In this document: positions 11,836 to 27,967 of the stretch, in pieces
How the letters are laid out: each line of letters starts with the position of its first letter
How positions within the stretch are numbered: the first letter of the stretch is position 1
Source: Sesamum alatum
Taxonomy: Eukaryota > Streptophyta > Magnoliopsida > Lamiales > Pedaliaceae
Length of the DNA: 64,000 bases
Assembly (NCBI GenBank): GCA_034509735.1
Contig: JACGWO010000011.1
Span: 27,264,979 to 27,328,978, forward strand
Direction of reading: 5' to 3'
The notes under the pieces: generated by a model
The model's database searches: none
The model's input: the letters and a program-made list of their open reading frames with translations, nothing else
Told to the model about the DNA's origin: nothing
Translations under genes and position numbers: made by a program

Positions 11836-13287
11836 TCTATACTATATATAAAATTACGAATATTCTAAATATTTGTTTCTTATTATGAAAAGACACGTAT
11901 TGTGAGTAAACATTGGTAACAATTAAAACTAAGATTTTAGAAATAATTATGTACTAACATATTAGTCGTAGATTAAATTTTAATTTTATGCTAACAAAAG
12001 AAAAATATACTTTACAAAATAAGCTAAAATTAACAAAAGTAAATAAGTATTAAGAATAAAAATATATTAACAAATAAAAGCACGAATTTTATTAAATTGA
12101 AATTGCTTATGAAAATTCAATTATCCAAAGAATCTCTTATTATTTGATTGAAAATATATCGACAAATAAAAGCACTATTCTTTTTATTAAATTGACATTG
12201 TCCATAAAAATCAATTGTTCAGAAAATCTTTTATCATTTAATTTTTTAGTAGTAGATAATTATATATGTACATAAAAGATTACGTGTGCATTTGGTTGAG
12301 CTTATAAGCTCTTTAAAATATATTATATGTTTAAGAGCTTATAAGTTCTATAAAATAGTTCGATAATTTTTCTTTTCTATATAACTTATAAGATCTTAAA
12401 ATAAGATGTTCATGATCTTATAAACTCTTAAAAAAAAGTAAGCTCAATCTTTCTTTACAATATAAAATTATACAAAACATTCTTATATCTTATAAGCTTT
12501 GGCTTCTTATTTATCCAAATACTTTAATAGCTTATTTCTAAATAGAATTCAACATTTTTAAGCTCTTAAATCATCTTATAAGATGTTTCAAATAAGTTTA
12601 GCCGGACACCCTCTAAATTTGCAAAAATATAATATATTATTGAATAAAAAAATAGATGATACCAATTAGTTATACGGCCATGCGATATATATACTGATAC
12701 TACGGGTATCTAATTAGATTACAATTTAATTAAAAATAGTTAATAAATAATTAGTTCAAAATCATTTCACATCAATAATAAAATAAAAGACATCAAGATA
12801 TGATAATAAAAAAAATATATCATACACAGGAATAATATAATAAAAATAAATAAAATTAAAGACATAGCAAATCACCAGGAAAAAAAAACTACAAATAAAA
12901 TATGATCAATTATATTAAATTGGAAGTTCTTATAGAAAAAATCTATAAATAAGGCACTATGACTAATTAATTTTATTTCAATATTGGATTTTATATATAT
13001 TATATTTTACTTTCGCACTAATTTATTTTAATACAAGATCATCAAATATAATAATCAGTACGTATAAAATAAAAAATTCCAATTTTAAGGATAGGTTTTT
13101 TTTTTAATAGTATCAAGTAAATTTAGAAATGAACTACAAATAATATAATTATATGATTTTAAAATTATTATTATTATCTATTTTTTAAATATATAATTGT
13201 ATATACTAATAGTTCAATGTTATAAATATAAATACATTTATGAACTTAATATGTTTCTACACATGCAACGCGCATGATACGTCCTGG
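11836..13287 (+). mobile_element. Non-autonomous Helitron-like element
   Basis: The left end is A|TCTATACTATATATAAA, the usual plant Helitron 5' end after a host A. The right end has the hairpin CATGCAACGCGCATG at 13262-13276, then seven bases later CTGG|T, fitting the CTRR terminus followed by a host T. The interior is AT-rich with no Rep/helicase frame, so it would depend on another element for movement. A separate MITE (12284-12614) is nested inside it. Confidence 0.6.
12284..12614. repeat. MITE with GTGTNNGG ends, nested in the Helitron
   Basis: The left end gtgtgcatttggttgagctt and the right end gtttagccggacaccct are rough inverted repeats. The interior repeats cttataag/ttataagct. Related copies lie at 45648-45795, 59035-59350 and 59468-59810. 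It is a small non-coding DNA transposon of uncertain superfamily. Confidence 0.55.
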
Positions 13288-13331
13288 TAAAATAAAAAAT
13301 TAAATCTCCTTTATAAGTACATCTTACAGTT

Positions 13332-13410
13332 ATCTCTTGCCCGATTGGTGAGGGTTGAGGTCCCACAACCAAGAGGTCGTGGGTTCGAGTCCTACGAATG
13401 TAGGGAGTTG
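13332..13410 (+). repeat. tRNA-derived SINE head or tRNA relic
   Basis: A box-A-like TTGCCCGATTGGTGAGGG is followed about 35 bases later by a perfect box B (GGTTCGAGTCC) inside a pairable T arm, GTGGG/CCTAC. The flanking seven-base segments cannot form an acceptor stem and the anticodon arm is irregular. It is therefore a tRNA-derived relic, not a working tRNA gene. Confidence 0.55.
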
Positions 13411-14769
13411 TTTAATTTATTGGATGTTTGTTTATTCTTCTGATTGGTCTTGATAGATGTGGATATGTTATTCATTTGTTATACCGTGCATTAAATATTG
13501 CAATAAGCAATTCATCGCTTTAAATACATTATGTACTTTCAAATTAATAGTTCATCGCTCATTATAAAAAAAAAATAAAAAAATACAGCATTACTATTTT
13601 TGTAACGGCTTACTTTCAATCTCTTCCTCATGCCCTCGTCATCATCACAGGCAAAAATTTTGCTTGAGATTATATATAAAAAAAATTGTACTCTATTTCT
13701 TGTTGCAAAGATCTGTCAACTTCTGATTATAGTTGTTTTCAATTTATTTTCAAAAAGTTCTAAGTGACTTTCGAAATTAAAATAGTTCTGAATAATCCGA
13801 ATCCATGTATCATGTGATATTTGCTGCAGACCACACACTATGTATGATATGGATCATCGGTTCAACATATTGTTAAGTACAATTTTTTATAATCTTGTCA
13901 ACCATATTTTATTATGCAATCTATTTTATTTTTAGAAAAAAATATACACATATAATATGTATATATTAAATAGAATAAAAAATATTCTGTTACGGGTCGA
14001 TGAGTACACAAGTCGGCTGTAAAATACCGATTGAGAGGACGAAATTGTCGTCAAATGAAATAATATGCACGAGCTTCTTTTAAGCGTATCGGCTTTTTGT
14101 TAAAAAATAATAGTTCCCTTTAATTTAGAGTTTATGCTTTTGATGGTGCAGGAATTTAATCAAGGGATTAAAATATAATTTGCCAAAAGGAGTATTGTGT
14201 AATTACCATCCTACCCCTGACGGTTACACCTGGTAGTTAGTAAGTTAGTGGGGTAGTGGGCGGTTGGGGGGTGATATTGTCTTTACGCCTCCCCACTTTC
14301 TAGTATATATATATATCGATTATTCATTGTAATAGGAGGTGGGTTTTTTGGATAGCAGAATGATTTGACAAAATTATTGAAATTACTTGTATTATATTGA
14401 TGGAATATTAATTTTGTACCATCAATTTTTGAACTGTTTAAATTAAATTGATCTTAAGCTAAAACTTATAATCACCTCTTCAAACTTATGTATCTTAAAA
14501 CTATAAACATTAAAGTTGTTTTTCCAAATACTCCAACTTCAACTCTTTATAATTTTATTTTTCTTTTTAATATTATCATAATATATATATATATATATGT
14601 ATAATAATGAAATAATTCACAACTAATAAAACCCATGTCCCGTGCTTTTAAGTTATAACTTCCAAGGATCTTGAAAGAATGGGCATGGCCATTGGCCCAC
14701 AAGTTGAGAGGTTGAAGAAGAGACGCCATCTCTCCTTTTTGGGCATCAGCATATGTGTATTTATTTTAT
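13411..14769. other. Intergenic, AT-rich
   Basis: No gene is recognised. The stretch 14160-14290 is less AT-rich (aattaccatcctacccctgacgg ... gggcggttggggggtg) and may be the edge of a degraded element. TA microsatellites lie at 14306-14318 and 14581-14599. A 60-codon minus frame at 14547-14729 has no features of a real protein. Confidence 0.4.
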
Positions 14770-15177
14770 GGGTAAATTACAGTCACCTCCCTTGAGATTT
14801 GTCAAATTATAAATATTTATTCATTGTTTAAAAAATTATGAATATCTCCTTTGAGATTTATAATTTTTAACCAAAGGCTTGAAAATGATCATTTTGCCAT
14901 TGAGCTTCTTATTAAAATTGCAGAAAAATCAGTTGAGGCAAATTGCATTATTGCTTAAAGTTAAGAAACCTCTCCCTGCGCATTGTAGTCCATTTTTTTT
15001 TAAAAAAAATAATTTAGTATATAAGGGTATTTTGGTCAATTCATTCATAAAAATGGATGTAAATGGATTATTTGTTAGACGGTTACAAATTTCAGGAGGA
15101 ATATTTATAATTTTTCAAACAACGAGAAAATATTTGTAATTATATCAAATATCAAGAAAGTCAACTGTAATTTGCCC
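14770..15177. repeat. Foldback MITE, family A (about 420 bp)
   Basis: The left end is gggtaaattacagtcacctc and the right end is its near-complement, caactgtaatttgccc. The terminal inverted repeats run about 90 bp, and the inner sequence (gaaaaatcagttgaggc, gcattgtagtcca, agacggttacaaa) is shared with copies at 34219, 44836, 53704, 56023 and 56701. Flanks ttattttat and ttattcaat agree at 7 of 9 bases. Confidence 0.85.
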
Positions 15178-15684
15178 TTATTCAATCACGTGACTTGTCA
15201 CTAGTGTGTAATAAATGGAATCGGTTCTTTTGTACTAAAAAGGAATTCTTCATCTCTGACTTGTGCCATTTGTGGACAATAAGGAAAGTTCCTTCATACA
15301 AACGTTAGGATCAAAATTAAAGAGAATTTTGTGCAGGATAAGGTTGGGATATAGACTCTAAAATTCTTTCCTCTGAATGCATAAATCAAACATATTCTGC
15401 TATTTTACTATGTTCCTGATAGAGAAATTTAGTAGTTTAGCTATTACTCAAAGTAACATGTATCAGAAAAAACCTAATTATCGTACATGAAATTGTAGTT
15501 CAAATTAGGTCCCGCCAAAGACGAGTGTGTTACACGTCTTATGTAATTGAAAGAAAACGATCAGTTACATGACAAGTACAATAATACTTGCAACTAATAT
15601 AATTATCTTCGATTCTCAGCAGTCGATTTTTAGCAATACCCGAGATATTTGCTAAGTCTAATGTTTTAGTTGTTTTGAAATTAA

Positions 15685-16022
15685 GGGAAAATCGCTTTTT
15701 TGGTCCCATATCTTAGGACTTTTTTTGATTTGATCACATTTGTTGTATTTGTCTCACATTTAGTCCCATTTGTTTAATTTTTTTTTTCAAATTTGGTCCC
15801 AAACAACATTTTCCTTCTAATTGTTAACGGAACCATCAAGTCTGTTATTGGGGCAAGAGTCTGCCATTGTTGATGGCTCCGTTAATAATTTGACGGAAAA
15901 TACTGTTTGAGACCAAATTTGAGAAAAAATTGAACAAATAAGACTAAATATGAGACAAATGCAACAAATGAGACCAAATCAAACAAGATTCGAAGACATC
16001 AGACAAAAAATAAGATTTCCCC
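15685..16022. repeat. Foldback MITE with exact 9-bp target duplication (GGGAAAATC type)
   Basis: The ends are gggaaaatcgcttttttggt and gacaaaaaataagatttccc(c). Inside, the segments tggtcccaaacaac and gtttgagaccaaatttgag pair, as do cgttaac and gttaataatttgacgg. The 9-mer tgaaattaa flanks both sides exactly (15676-15684 and 16023-16031). The element carries no plausible gene; an 80-codon frame crossing its right end is a by-product. Confidence 0.85.
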
Positions 16023-16665
16023 TGAAATTAATCATGGATAACCAAAGCTATAATCTTAGTTTTTATTTTATTTTGCTCAAGCACCTAACATGCGTACACA
16101 CCCAAAATTCGAGATACTTCCCAGAAAAAAATTTTGTGTCCGAATTATTGAGTTGGCTAATTTTAGTTATCATCGGAGGGTTTTTACCTTAATGTTTGCA
16201 ACACTGATAAAATTCCAAAAGTTGTGTCTCTATCCCTTGTCAGAATCCCATTATCTCCTTCAATAATAACGTTCATACATATTATCAACTGACAATCATA
16301 ATATCCACAAACAGTTACACAGAGCTGTCAAGTATTTAGATTGAATATTGTCGTCACCCCATTTGTCTATATACATAGAGAAAAGGAGAGAATACAAATC
16401 AAATCAGAGGTTGTTTCATTTGTCTGATTTAGCATAGCACATGATCAGCAATCTTGTCTGCAGGTAGCGACTCGATCGGTATTTCGGTATTCGAGACATT
16501 ATCGCTTTAATTTCTTATGAGCTCACAGTTTGATTTTGAAAAGGCGCATCGTTGGGTAAAAGAGGCTTTGGACTTACAAAATTGTGTACCAATTAATGTG
16601 AGACGTTTATCTACATTTTCAAAGCAAACTTCACGTACCAACCCATCACTAGCCAGCCAGCTCAA

Positions 16666-16675
16666 TATATATATA
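16666..16675 (+). promoter_or_regulatory. TATA box of the PMEI gene
   Basis: TATATATATA sits about 100 bases before the PMEI start codon, leaving room for a leader of about 70 bases. The only other feature seen upstream is a C-rich tract (ccccccaccccacccacccc) in the leader just before the start codon. Confidence 0.55.
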
Positions 16676-16773
16676 GGAAACCATCTCTCATAGATGAGAT
16701 AGCACATAACCAGAAAGAAAAGGCTATAAAACAGTACCCCCCACCCCACCCACCCCCCAAGAAAGAAGAATCA

Positions 16774-17331
16774 ATGAAGCCATCTTCATCTTTCACTGCA
16801 TTAGCCCTCTTACTCCCCTTGTTGATCATGATCAAGGCCACACAAGGCCAGAGCTTGATCAACTCCACTTGCAAAACTTGCGGCATCAACGATCCGAATA
16901 TCGACTACGACTTCTGCACGACTTCCCTGCAAGCCGCCCCAGCCAGCCGGTGCGCTACCCTCCAAGGCCTCTGCACGATTTCCATCCGGCTGATACGTGA
17001 CAACGTGACCGATACACGGTGCTACATCGAACAACTGATGAAAAACCCGAGATGGGATCCGTATACGAGGCGATGTTTGAGTGATTGCTTCGAGCTTTTC
17101 TCAGACGCTGTCTCTGCTGTGGAGGAGGCCATGAGATGTTACAGTGCAAAGAGGTTCGATGATGCCAACGTGCAGATAAGTTCGGTCATGGATGCTGCCA
17201 CGACGTGTGAGGACGGGTTCGTGGAGAGGGGTGCCGTTTTTTCGCCTTTGACTAAGAGAAACAACGATACGTTTCAGCTTTCAGCTGTGGCACTCTCTGT
17301 TATGCATATGGTTGAGGCAGGATCAGGGTGA
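16774..17331 (+). CDS. Invertase / pectin methylesterase inhibitor (PMEI domain)
   Basis: This intronless gene encodes a 185-residue secreted protein of the PMEI/invertase-inhibitor family, small four-helix-bundle proteins that bind and block cell-wall or vacuolar invertase or pectin methylesterase. Residues 1-25 form a clear signal peptide (MKPSSSFTALALLLPLLIMI, cut near ATQG|QS). The conserved cysteines appear as C33/C36 with C48 (the first hairpin) and C105 with C145. The segment DPNIDYDFCTTSLQA is the typical family start, and FQLSAVALSVMHMV is a typical last helix. The pattern resembles the Platanus allergen Pla a 1 and other 'putative invertase inhibitors', so invertase is the likelier target, but sequence alone does not decide this. 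The start codon follows a TATA box at 16666. A corrupted second copy at 19162-19625 is a contig-overlap artefact. Confidence 0.9.
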   Translation: MKPSSSFTALALLLPLLIMIKATQGQSLINSTCKTCGINDPNIDYDFCTTSLQAAPASRCATLQGLCTISIRLIRDNVTDTRCYIEQLMKNPRWDPYTRRCLSDCFELFSDAVSAVEEAMRCYSAKRFDDANVQISSVMDAATTCEDGFVERGAVFSPLTKRNNDTFQLSAVALSVMHMVEAGSG

Positions 17332-17573
17332 TTAGTGTAATCATCCTGGTTTTATGCATGTTGTCTTGCTGCAAAGGTTTGGGGTTCATAGATTCTTTCT
17401 TTGTGGTCTGTAAATGGAATTGAATGACTTGTTTTGACATTCTCTATGTTTAATTAGTTGGTTGCGTTATGTGAATTCATATGGATGAGCCTTGGTTGGT
17501 TGGGAAGTTTGTGCAGCTGGAATTCTTGAGCTATTTGTGTGACTTGTAGTTCAATACTTTCTTTAGTCGTAGT

Positions 17574-17905
17574 AGGGCTGCAAAATAAATTAAATTATTC
17601 AATTCTCGATTGAAATTGATCGATAAAAACTTGTTTGAACTCGATTTGTTAATCTTAACAAATCTAATTTGAATAAAAGTTTTTGTTCGGTGAACTTTCG
17701 AACTCGATTCAATAGTGTAACAATAATACAATATACTTGACAAAACCAAATTATTCGAGCTCGACTCATGTTTGATCAAGTAAAACTTTTTTGAGCTTGA
17801 TTAGAACAATAATCAAATTAAATTCAAACACAAATTTTGAAACTTGATAATAATTCAAACAAACTTGCACAATTATGTATTCAGCTCGAGCGATCTTCAG
17901 TGCCC
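17574..17905. repeat. Dispersed repeat with AACTCGA/GCTCGA motifs
   Basis: This AT-rich repeat begins gggctgcaaaataaa and contains gaactcgatt, attcgagctcgactc and gagcttgatt. Related copies lie at 24350-24600 and 47315-47815, and the artefactual copy is at 19850-20160. It resembles the plant hAT-type MITEs that carry AGCTCGA motifs. It lies between the PMEI and mtACP genes and codes for nothing. Confidence 0.5.
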
Positions 17906-18661
17906 CCAAAGCAAAAAAGTTCGGCAAGAGGAGTTTACTTTTCTTGAGGATAAACCTCAAGAAATCACTATGAACATGTTGAATCATGATCTAATTGTCT
18001 AAAATCTAACAGCACAAAAAAGACCAGAATTGTCTGATTGAAGCCAGTCAGAGTTTCACTAGTCATTAACTCCACGGAGATCATAAGTAGAGTGTTCGAA
18101 ACTGAACTCCGGAGAAGTATTGGACTACCATTTCTTGATTATTACTGACATTTCAGTGAGAGGTTCTTCAAAAACAGAGTAACACCATCTTGTCAAAACA
18201 ATACAAGCAGAGACTTACAATCGACTCCGTTAGGACACCTATTATCGAAAATGTGGGACAAATTATTTCCATCCTAGGATCAAATTTCTGCAGCATCCCA
18301 CAGACAAGCAAAGATGGATACAATTTCCGGTTGCTTTAAAGAGATGAAAACGCCAAAACACTGAATCGTGCATATCTTAGCTAGCCATAGGGTGGTTGTA
18401 AATATATTCGATTGCAAGAGGCAGGAGTACTTTTTCGATTTTATCGGCTTCCTTTGTCAGGATTTTCGAGCTTACAACTCTTCCTCGAGGCCATTACAAT
18501 CTCCACTCCACGGTCTAAGCTATCCAAGCCCAGATCCTTCTGGAAATGAACATCGGGAGTCACCTGCAGATATTAGAAAGGAAGTTGGTGAAATTTCTGC
18601 TGCTAATTCCCAGAATGACAAATCAGAATGATGAGGATTGAAAAGCTTAAGAACGTCAATA
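17906..18661. other. End of the left contig, including a corrupted mtACP exon 2
   Basis: This stretch corresponds to 20130-20921 on the other side of the gap. At 18377-18563 (minus) it holds mtACP exon 2, but the copy is 187 instead of 177 bases with several indels, so its frame is broken. The intact copy is at 20648-20824. The same 3' region of mtACP lies at about 17900-18376. Base accuracy drops toward the gap. Confidence 0.8.
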
Positions 18662-19161
18662 NNNNNNNNNNNNNNNNNNNNNNNNNNNNNNNNNNNNNNN
18701 NNNNNNNNNNNNNNNNNNNNNNNNNNNNNNNNNNNNNNNNNNNNNNNNNNNNNNNNNNNNNNNNNNNNNNNNNNNNNNNNNNNNNNNNNNNNNNNNNNNN
18801 NNNNNNNNNNNNNNNNNNNNNNNNNNNNNNNNNNNNNNNNNNNNNNNNNNNNNNNNNNNNNNNNNNNNNNNNNNNNNNNNNNNNNNNNNNNNNNNNNNNN
18901 NNNNNNNNNNNNNNNNNNNNNNNNNNNNNNNNNNNNNNNNNNNNNNNNNNNNNNNNNNNNNNNNNNNNNNNNNNNNNNNNNNNNNNNNNNNNNNNNNNNN
19001 NNNNNNNNNNNNNNNNNNNNNNNNNNNNNNNNNNNNNNNNNNNNNNNNNNNNNNNNNNNNNNNNNNNNNNNNNNNNNNNNNNNNNNNNNNNNNNNNNNNN
19101 NNNNNNNNNNNNNNNNNNNNNNNNNNNNNNNNNNNNNNNNNNNNNNNNNNNNNNNNNNNNN
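18662..19161. other. Assembly gap of exactly 500 N
   Basis: Five hundred unknown bases stand here, a round number that indicates a placeholder gap between two contigs. Because the sequences on either side overlap by about 1.77 kb, the true gap is probably negative: the contigs should be merged. Open frames drawn across the Ns are meaningless. Confidence 0.97.
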
Positions 19162-20647
19162 ATCGAGCCGATCCGGAATATTCGAACTACGACTTCTGCA
19201 CGACTTCCCTTGCAAGCCGCCCCAGCCAGCGGTGCGTACCTCCAAGGCCTCTGCACGATTCCATCGGGCTGATGACTGACAACGTGGACCGATACAACGG
19301 TTGCTACATTCGAACAACTGTGAAAACACCGATGACTGGGATCCGATACGAGGCGATGTGTTGAGTGATTGCTTCGCAGCTTTCTCAGACGCTGTCTCTG
19401 CTGTGGAGGAGGCCATAGAGATTTTACAGTGCAAAGAGGTTCGATGATGCCAACGTGCAGATCAAGTTCTGGGTCCATGGATGCGTTGCCACGACTTATG
19501 TGAGGACGGGTTTCGTCGGAGAGGGGGTGCCGTTCGGCCTTTGACTTAAGAAAACAACGATTACGTCGTTTCAGCTTTCAGCTGTGGCACTCTCTGTTAT
19601 GCATATGGTTGAGAGGAGGATAGATAGTTGTAATATTCCTGGTTTTATTCATTTGTCCTTTGCTGCACAAGGTTGGGGTTCATAGTTCTTTATTTGTGGT
19701 CGTAAATGGAATTGATGACTGTTTACATTCTCTATGTTTTATTAGTTAGTTCGTTATTGGTAATTCATATGGATGAGCCTGGTTGTTGGGAGTTTGTGAG
19801 CTGCTTCTTGAGCTAATTTTGAGTGACTGAGTTCATACTTTCTTTAGTCGTATGGGCTGCAAAATAAATTAATTATTCAATCTGCGTTGAAATTTGATCG
19901 ATAAAAACTTGTTTGAACTCGTTGTTAATCTAAAAATCTATTTGAATAAACAGTTTTGTTCGTGAAACTTTCGACTCGATCAAATAGTGTAACAATAATA
20001 CAATATACTTGACAAAACAAATTATTCGAGCTCGGACTCAATTTTGATCAAGTAAAACTTTTTTGAGCTTGATTAGAACAAAAATCAAATTAAATTCAAA
20101 CACAAATTTTGAAACTTGAAATAATTCACAAACCTTGCCATTATTATTCAGCTCGGAGCGATCTTCAGTGCCCCCAAAGCAAAAAAGTTCGGCAAGAGGA
20201 GTTTACTTTCTTGAGGATAAACCTCAAGAAATGCACTATGAAAATGTTGAATCATGACTAATTGGTCTAAAATTAACAGCACAAAAAAGACAGATTGTCT
20301 GATTGAAAGCGCGTCAGAGTTTCACTAGTCATTAACTCCACGGAGATCATAAGTATGAGTGTTCGAAACTGAAGCTCGGAGAAGTATTGGACTACCATTT
20401 CTTGATTATTACTGACATTTCAGTGAGAGGTTTTCTTCAAAACAGAGTAACACAGACATCTTGTCAAAACAATACAAGCAGAGACTTACAATCGACTCCG
20501 TAGGGACACCTATTATCTGAAAAGGACAAATTATTTCCCATCCTAGGATCAAATTTCTGCAGCATCCCACAGACAAGCAAAGATGGATACAATTTCCGGT
20601 TGCTTTAAAAAGAGATGAAACGCCAAAAAACACTGATCGTGCATATC
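19162..20647. pseudogene. Corrupted duplicate of the PMEI 3' part and downstream region (contig overlap)
   Basis: This matches 16884-18376 from ATCAACGATCCGAATATC onward, but with dozens of single-base insertions and deletions. The PMEI part (19162-19625) lacks the first 37 codons and is frameshifted many times. The errors are densest at the gap edge and fade to the right. I read this as an unpolished contig end, not a real pseudogene, because the opposite gradient is seen on the other side. Confidence 0.85.
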
Positions 20648-22435
<1,788 letters not shown>

Positions 22436-22472
22436 TTTCCCTCCCGATTATCAGAGAAATGCGATCTCCAAA

Positions 22473-22501
22473 GCTCCTCTCTCTCTCTCTCTCTCTCTCT
22501 G
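22473..22501. repeat. CT microsatellite in the mtACP leader
   Basis: A run of about 14 CT units lies 40-65 bases upstream of the mtACP start codon, so it reads as GA repeats in the transcript sense. Pyrimidine/purine repeats of this kind are common in plant core promoters and 5' leaders. Confidence 0.8.
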
Positions 22502-22651
22502 TGTTGGGTGTGGGGGCACCGAATTACAGTGAGGTTTGAGGATTTTCTGGGTATTTCTCATGAGAGGGTTTCTGGACCGGCAGCTGATATCGGGTCGCGA
22601 TTAACCCGGTTCTTCTGTGACCGGGAAAGTACATGCTAATCAATTATCAAA

Positions 22652-22941
22652 GTGTAAATTACAATTATCTCCCCTGAGGTTTGTTATAATTATAAATATT
22701 CTCTTATTACGAGATATTTTTTAAAATTTTTACACGTAGGAGCAATAATAAAATTTGCCTTGACTAATTCTTCTATAATTTTTTTTAAAAAAAAAAATCA
22801 AGGGCAAAATGATCAATTTCAGGCATTTGGTTAAAACCTACAAACCTCAGAGGGGGGGGGGGGGAGTATTTGTAATTTTTCAATAATTAGGGGGTATTTA
22901 TAATTATGCTAACCCTCAGGGAAGGTAGCTGTAATTTACTC
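22652..22941. repeat. Foldback MITE, family A, with exact 9-bp target duplication
   Basis: This is an inverted, internally shortened copy of family A. The ends read gtgtaaattacaattatctc and aaggtagctgtaatttactc. The 9-mer attatcaaa flanks it exactly at 22643-22651 and 22942-22950. It contains a run of 13 G (22852-22864). It lies upstream of the mtACP start, in the region shared with the divergent RABH1b gene. Confidence 0.88.
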
Positions 22942-22971
22942 ATTATCAAATAACACCAAAGAGTGAACGAG

Positions 22972-23111
22972 GCCTTGCTTGAGTGGTGAGATTGAGTCGT
23001 CACAATTATAAGATTATAAGTTCGAGTATCATATATTTTGATATTTAGAAATACAAATATTAAATTAGTATTTGAGTTTAAATGTACTGATGTAGCAATA
23101 TAAAAAAAAAG
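22972..23111 (+). repeat. tRNA-derived SINE
   Basis: A box-A-like ccttgcttgagtggtgaga is followed by a box-B-like aagttcgagtatc about 45 bases later. An unrelated body follows, ending in an A run at 23102-23111. Length, promoter boxes and poly-A tail fit a short SINE in the plus orientation. It differs from the SINE pair near 36 kb. Confidence 0.55.
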
Positions 23112-23571
23112 GCCAAATCTTGTTTTTGTCTCACTTTAATCCCACATCTTTCAGTTGTTTAACTTTAGAAGTCCCTTATCTCTTATATTTGTCCTGATAA
23201 AGTTCTTGACCGATAGATTTAACTAAATCTAAATGATAAATTAAGGAATATTCTATTGAAAAAGGGTAAAATTGGAAAAAGTTAAATTCCTATGTTATTC
23301 TTCCGTAAAATTTACCTGAGGTTTATAATCTTATTTGTATGAAAAAATACATAAAAATATAAAAAATCACAAGACTGTGTATAAAATAAATGTCATGGCA
23401 ATTCTCCACGTAATGAAATCTAAAATCACTCGCAAAAAAATAAGTTTCAAATGTCGCTATAAAGATATCATACACGTACTATAATTTATTTTGCATTAAA
23501 AAATCAACATTAATTCGTCACTAATACTGACAAAATATTTATATGTATAACATCATATACTTTACCTAGCT

Positions 23572-23729
23572 TCGCTAGAAAGCCGAACGTGGTGGCGGGC
23601 TAATTTTGGCGATCTGGGGAGATTGTTTTGGTAGTTTTAGATGTTTATTTTTTGCTTTTCACGTTCAGTTCTTTGATTTTTTCCTTGGTTATTTCATCAA
23701 TAAATGTGGTTTTCGCTCGAAAAAAAAGA
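23572..23729 (+). repeat. LINE 3'-end fragment
   Basis: A less AT-rich segment (gaaagccgaacgtggtggcgggc ... ggggagattgttttgg) leads to tttcatcaataaatgtggttttcgctcg and an A run, which is how plant L1-type LINE 3' ends look. No reverse transcriptase part is present, so this is a 5'-truncated relic. Confidence 0.45.
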
Positions 23730-23984
23730 AATTAGTTTGAAAAGACAAAGATAAAAATGAATTTTATCCCTGATGCTCCCGGAATCCTTCATGGACTCCA
23801 AGCCCAAAAGCCCATCATCAAAATAGCCCAATTGACTACCAATGGACAACAACACAACTGATTACCAACAGGACAACCCATCAACAGGAGGTAAAAAAGC
23901 CTATAATCTTACTTGTTAATTTCACTGAACTGCCATATCCAAGAAATGAGCCCGTCCCAGCGGGACGGGCGCATCCTATAGCTT

Positions 23985-24330
23985 GTCGAATTTGACTCCA
24001 TCAAAGGTTATAAATTGGCCCATTGTGCGGTACGTAGTGATCAATTTTTTGGTAACACTTATCCTACTCACTCTTTTGGCAATTACATACTCTCACACTC
24101 GTTTTTATCACTTACTAGCTAGTTTTAGCTCACTTTTACACGAATTATCTTGCATTATTCTTCACCAATCACTATTATTCTCACGTTGTTTCAAGTTTAC
24201 TTTCATTTTATAATTTATTGACTTAAGCATTAGAGTGCTAACGCTTCCGTACAGATTAGGCCCCAACCAAATCTTAAGATTTATACAAAGATCATACGAT
24301 ATTTGTAGTACCTCCGAACCCAAATATGCA
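23985..24330 (+). repeat. Probable solo-LTR fragment
   Basis: The segment has a TATA-like ggttataaattgg, a T-rich stretch, and ttgacttaagcattagagtgctaacg followed by caaccaaatc. The phrase 'gacttaagcatt-gagtgctaacg' is typical of the transcribed part of plant Ty3/gypsy LTRs. No matching second LTR or coding domain was found. A similar phrase (gaactgacttaatcattagaggg) occurs at 41224. Confidence 0.4.
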
Positions 24331-24349
24331 TCACTCCCATCCCATACGA

Positions 24350-24600
24350 ACTAGAAATGTAAATGATTCGAGTCAAGAAGATGCCATTGTTCTAGCTTGT
24401 TTGAATTAATATCGAGCTTAAAAAATTATTTTTGAATTTGATTTGATTATTGCTCTAATGAAACTCAAACGAGCTTTAGTGGAATTAAAGATGAATCGAG
24501 CTCGAGTGGAGTTTAAAATTTTATCGAACAAATTTTTTATTTAAATTTGGTTTATTAAGTTTATCAAATCAAATTCAAGTAAATTAGGTAAAGCCTCATT
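24350..24600. repeat. Dispersed repeat with GCTCGA motifs
   Basis: This is the same family as 17574-17905, with agcttgtttgaa, catcgagctt-like and gaatcgagctcgagtgg segments in AT-rich DNA. It ends shortly before the leader of RABH1b. No coding content is visible. Confidence 0.45.
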
Positions 24601-24860
24601 TTTTTTATAATTTTCGTCTCTCTTGGAAAAATAAATATGTATCTCCACTGGCATTAGTTGACGCGCACAAACTCGCATACTATAACCCCTTCATTTCGAA
24701 TACACGTACGCGCAAATCTACAAACTTCACCTCGTCGATTTCTCAGACATATTCGCCGGTCATTTTTCCGGCGAGATTCTGGCATTCGTCGGCATAAAAC
24801 TGCGCTTAATCCTAATTTGAAGATCCGATCCAGTTGGAACTTCAACCGGCTCGAATTTGA

Positions 24861-27967
<3,107 letters not shown>

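Noticed and set aside
13332..13410. Functional tRNA gene
   Set aside because: Box B and the T arm are good, but no acceptor stem can form and the anticodon arm is irregular.
18520..19478. Long open frames of about 200-300 codons across the N gap on both strands
   Set aside because: They are open only because the 500 Ns contain no stop codons. Their ends read the PMEI and mtACP duplicates in wrong frames.
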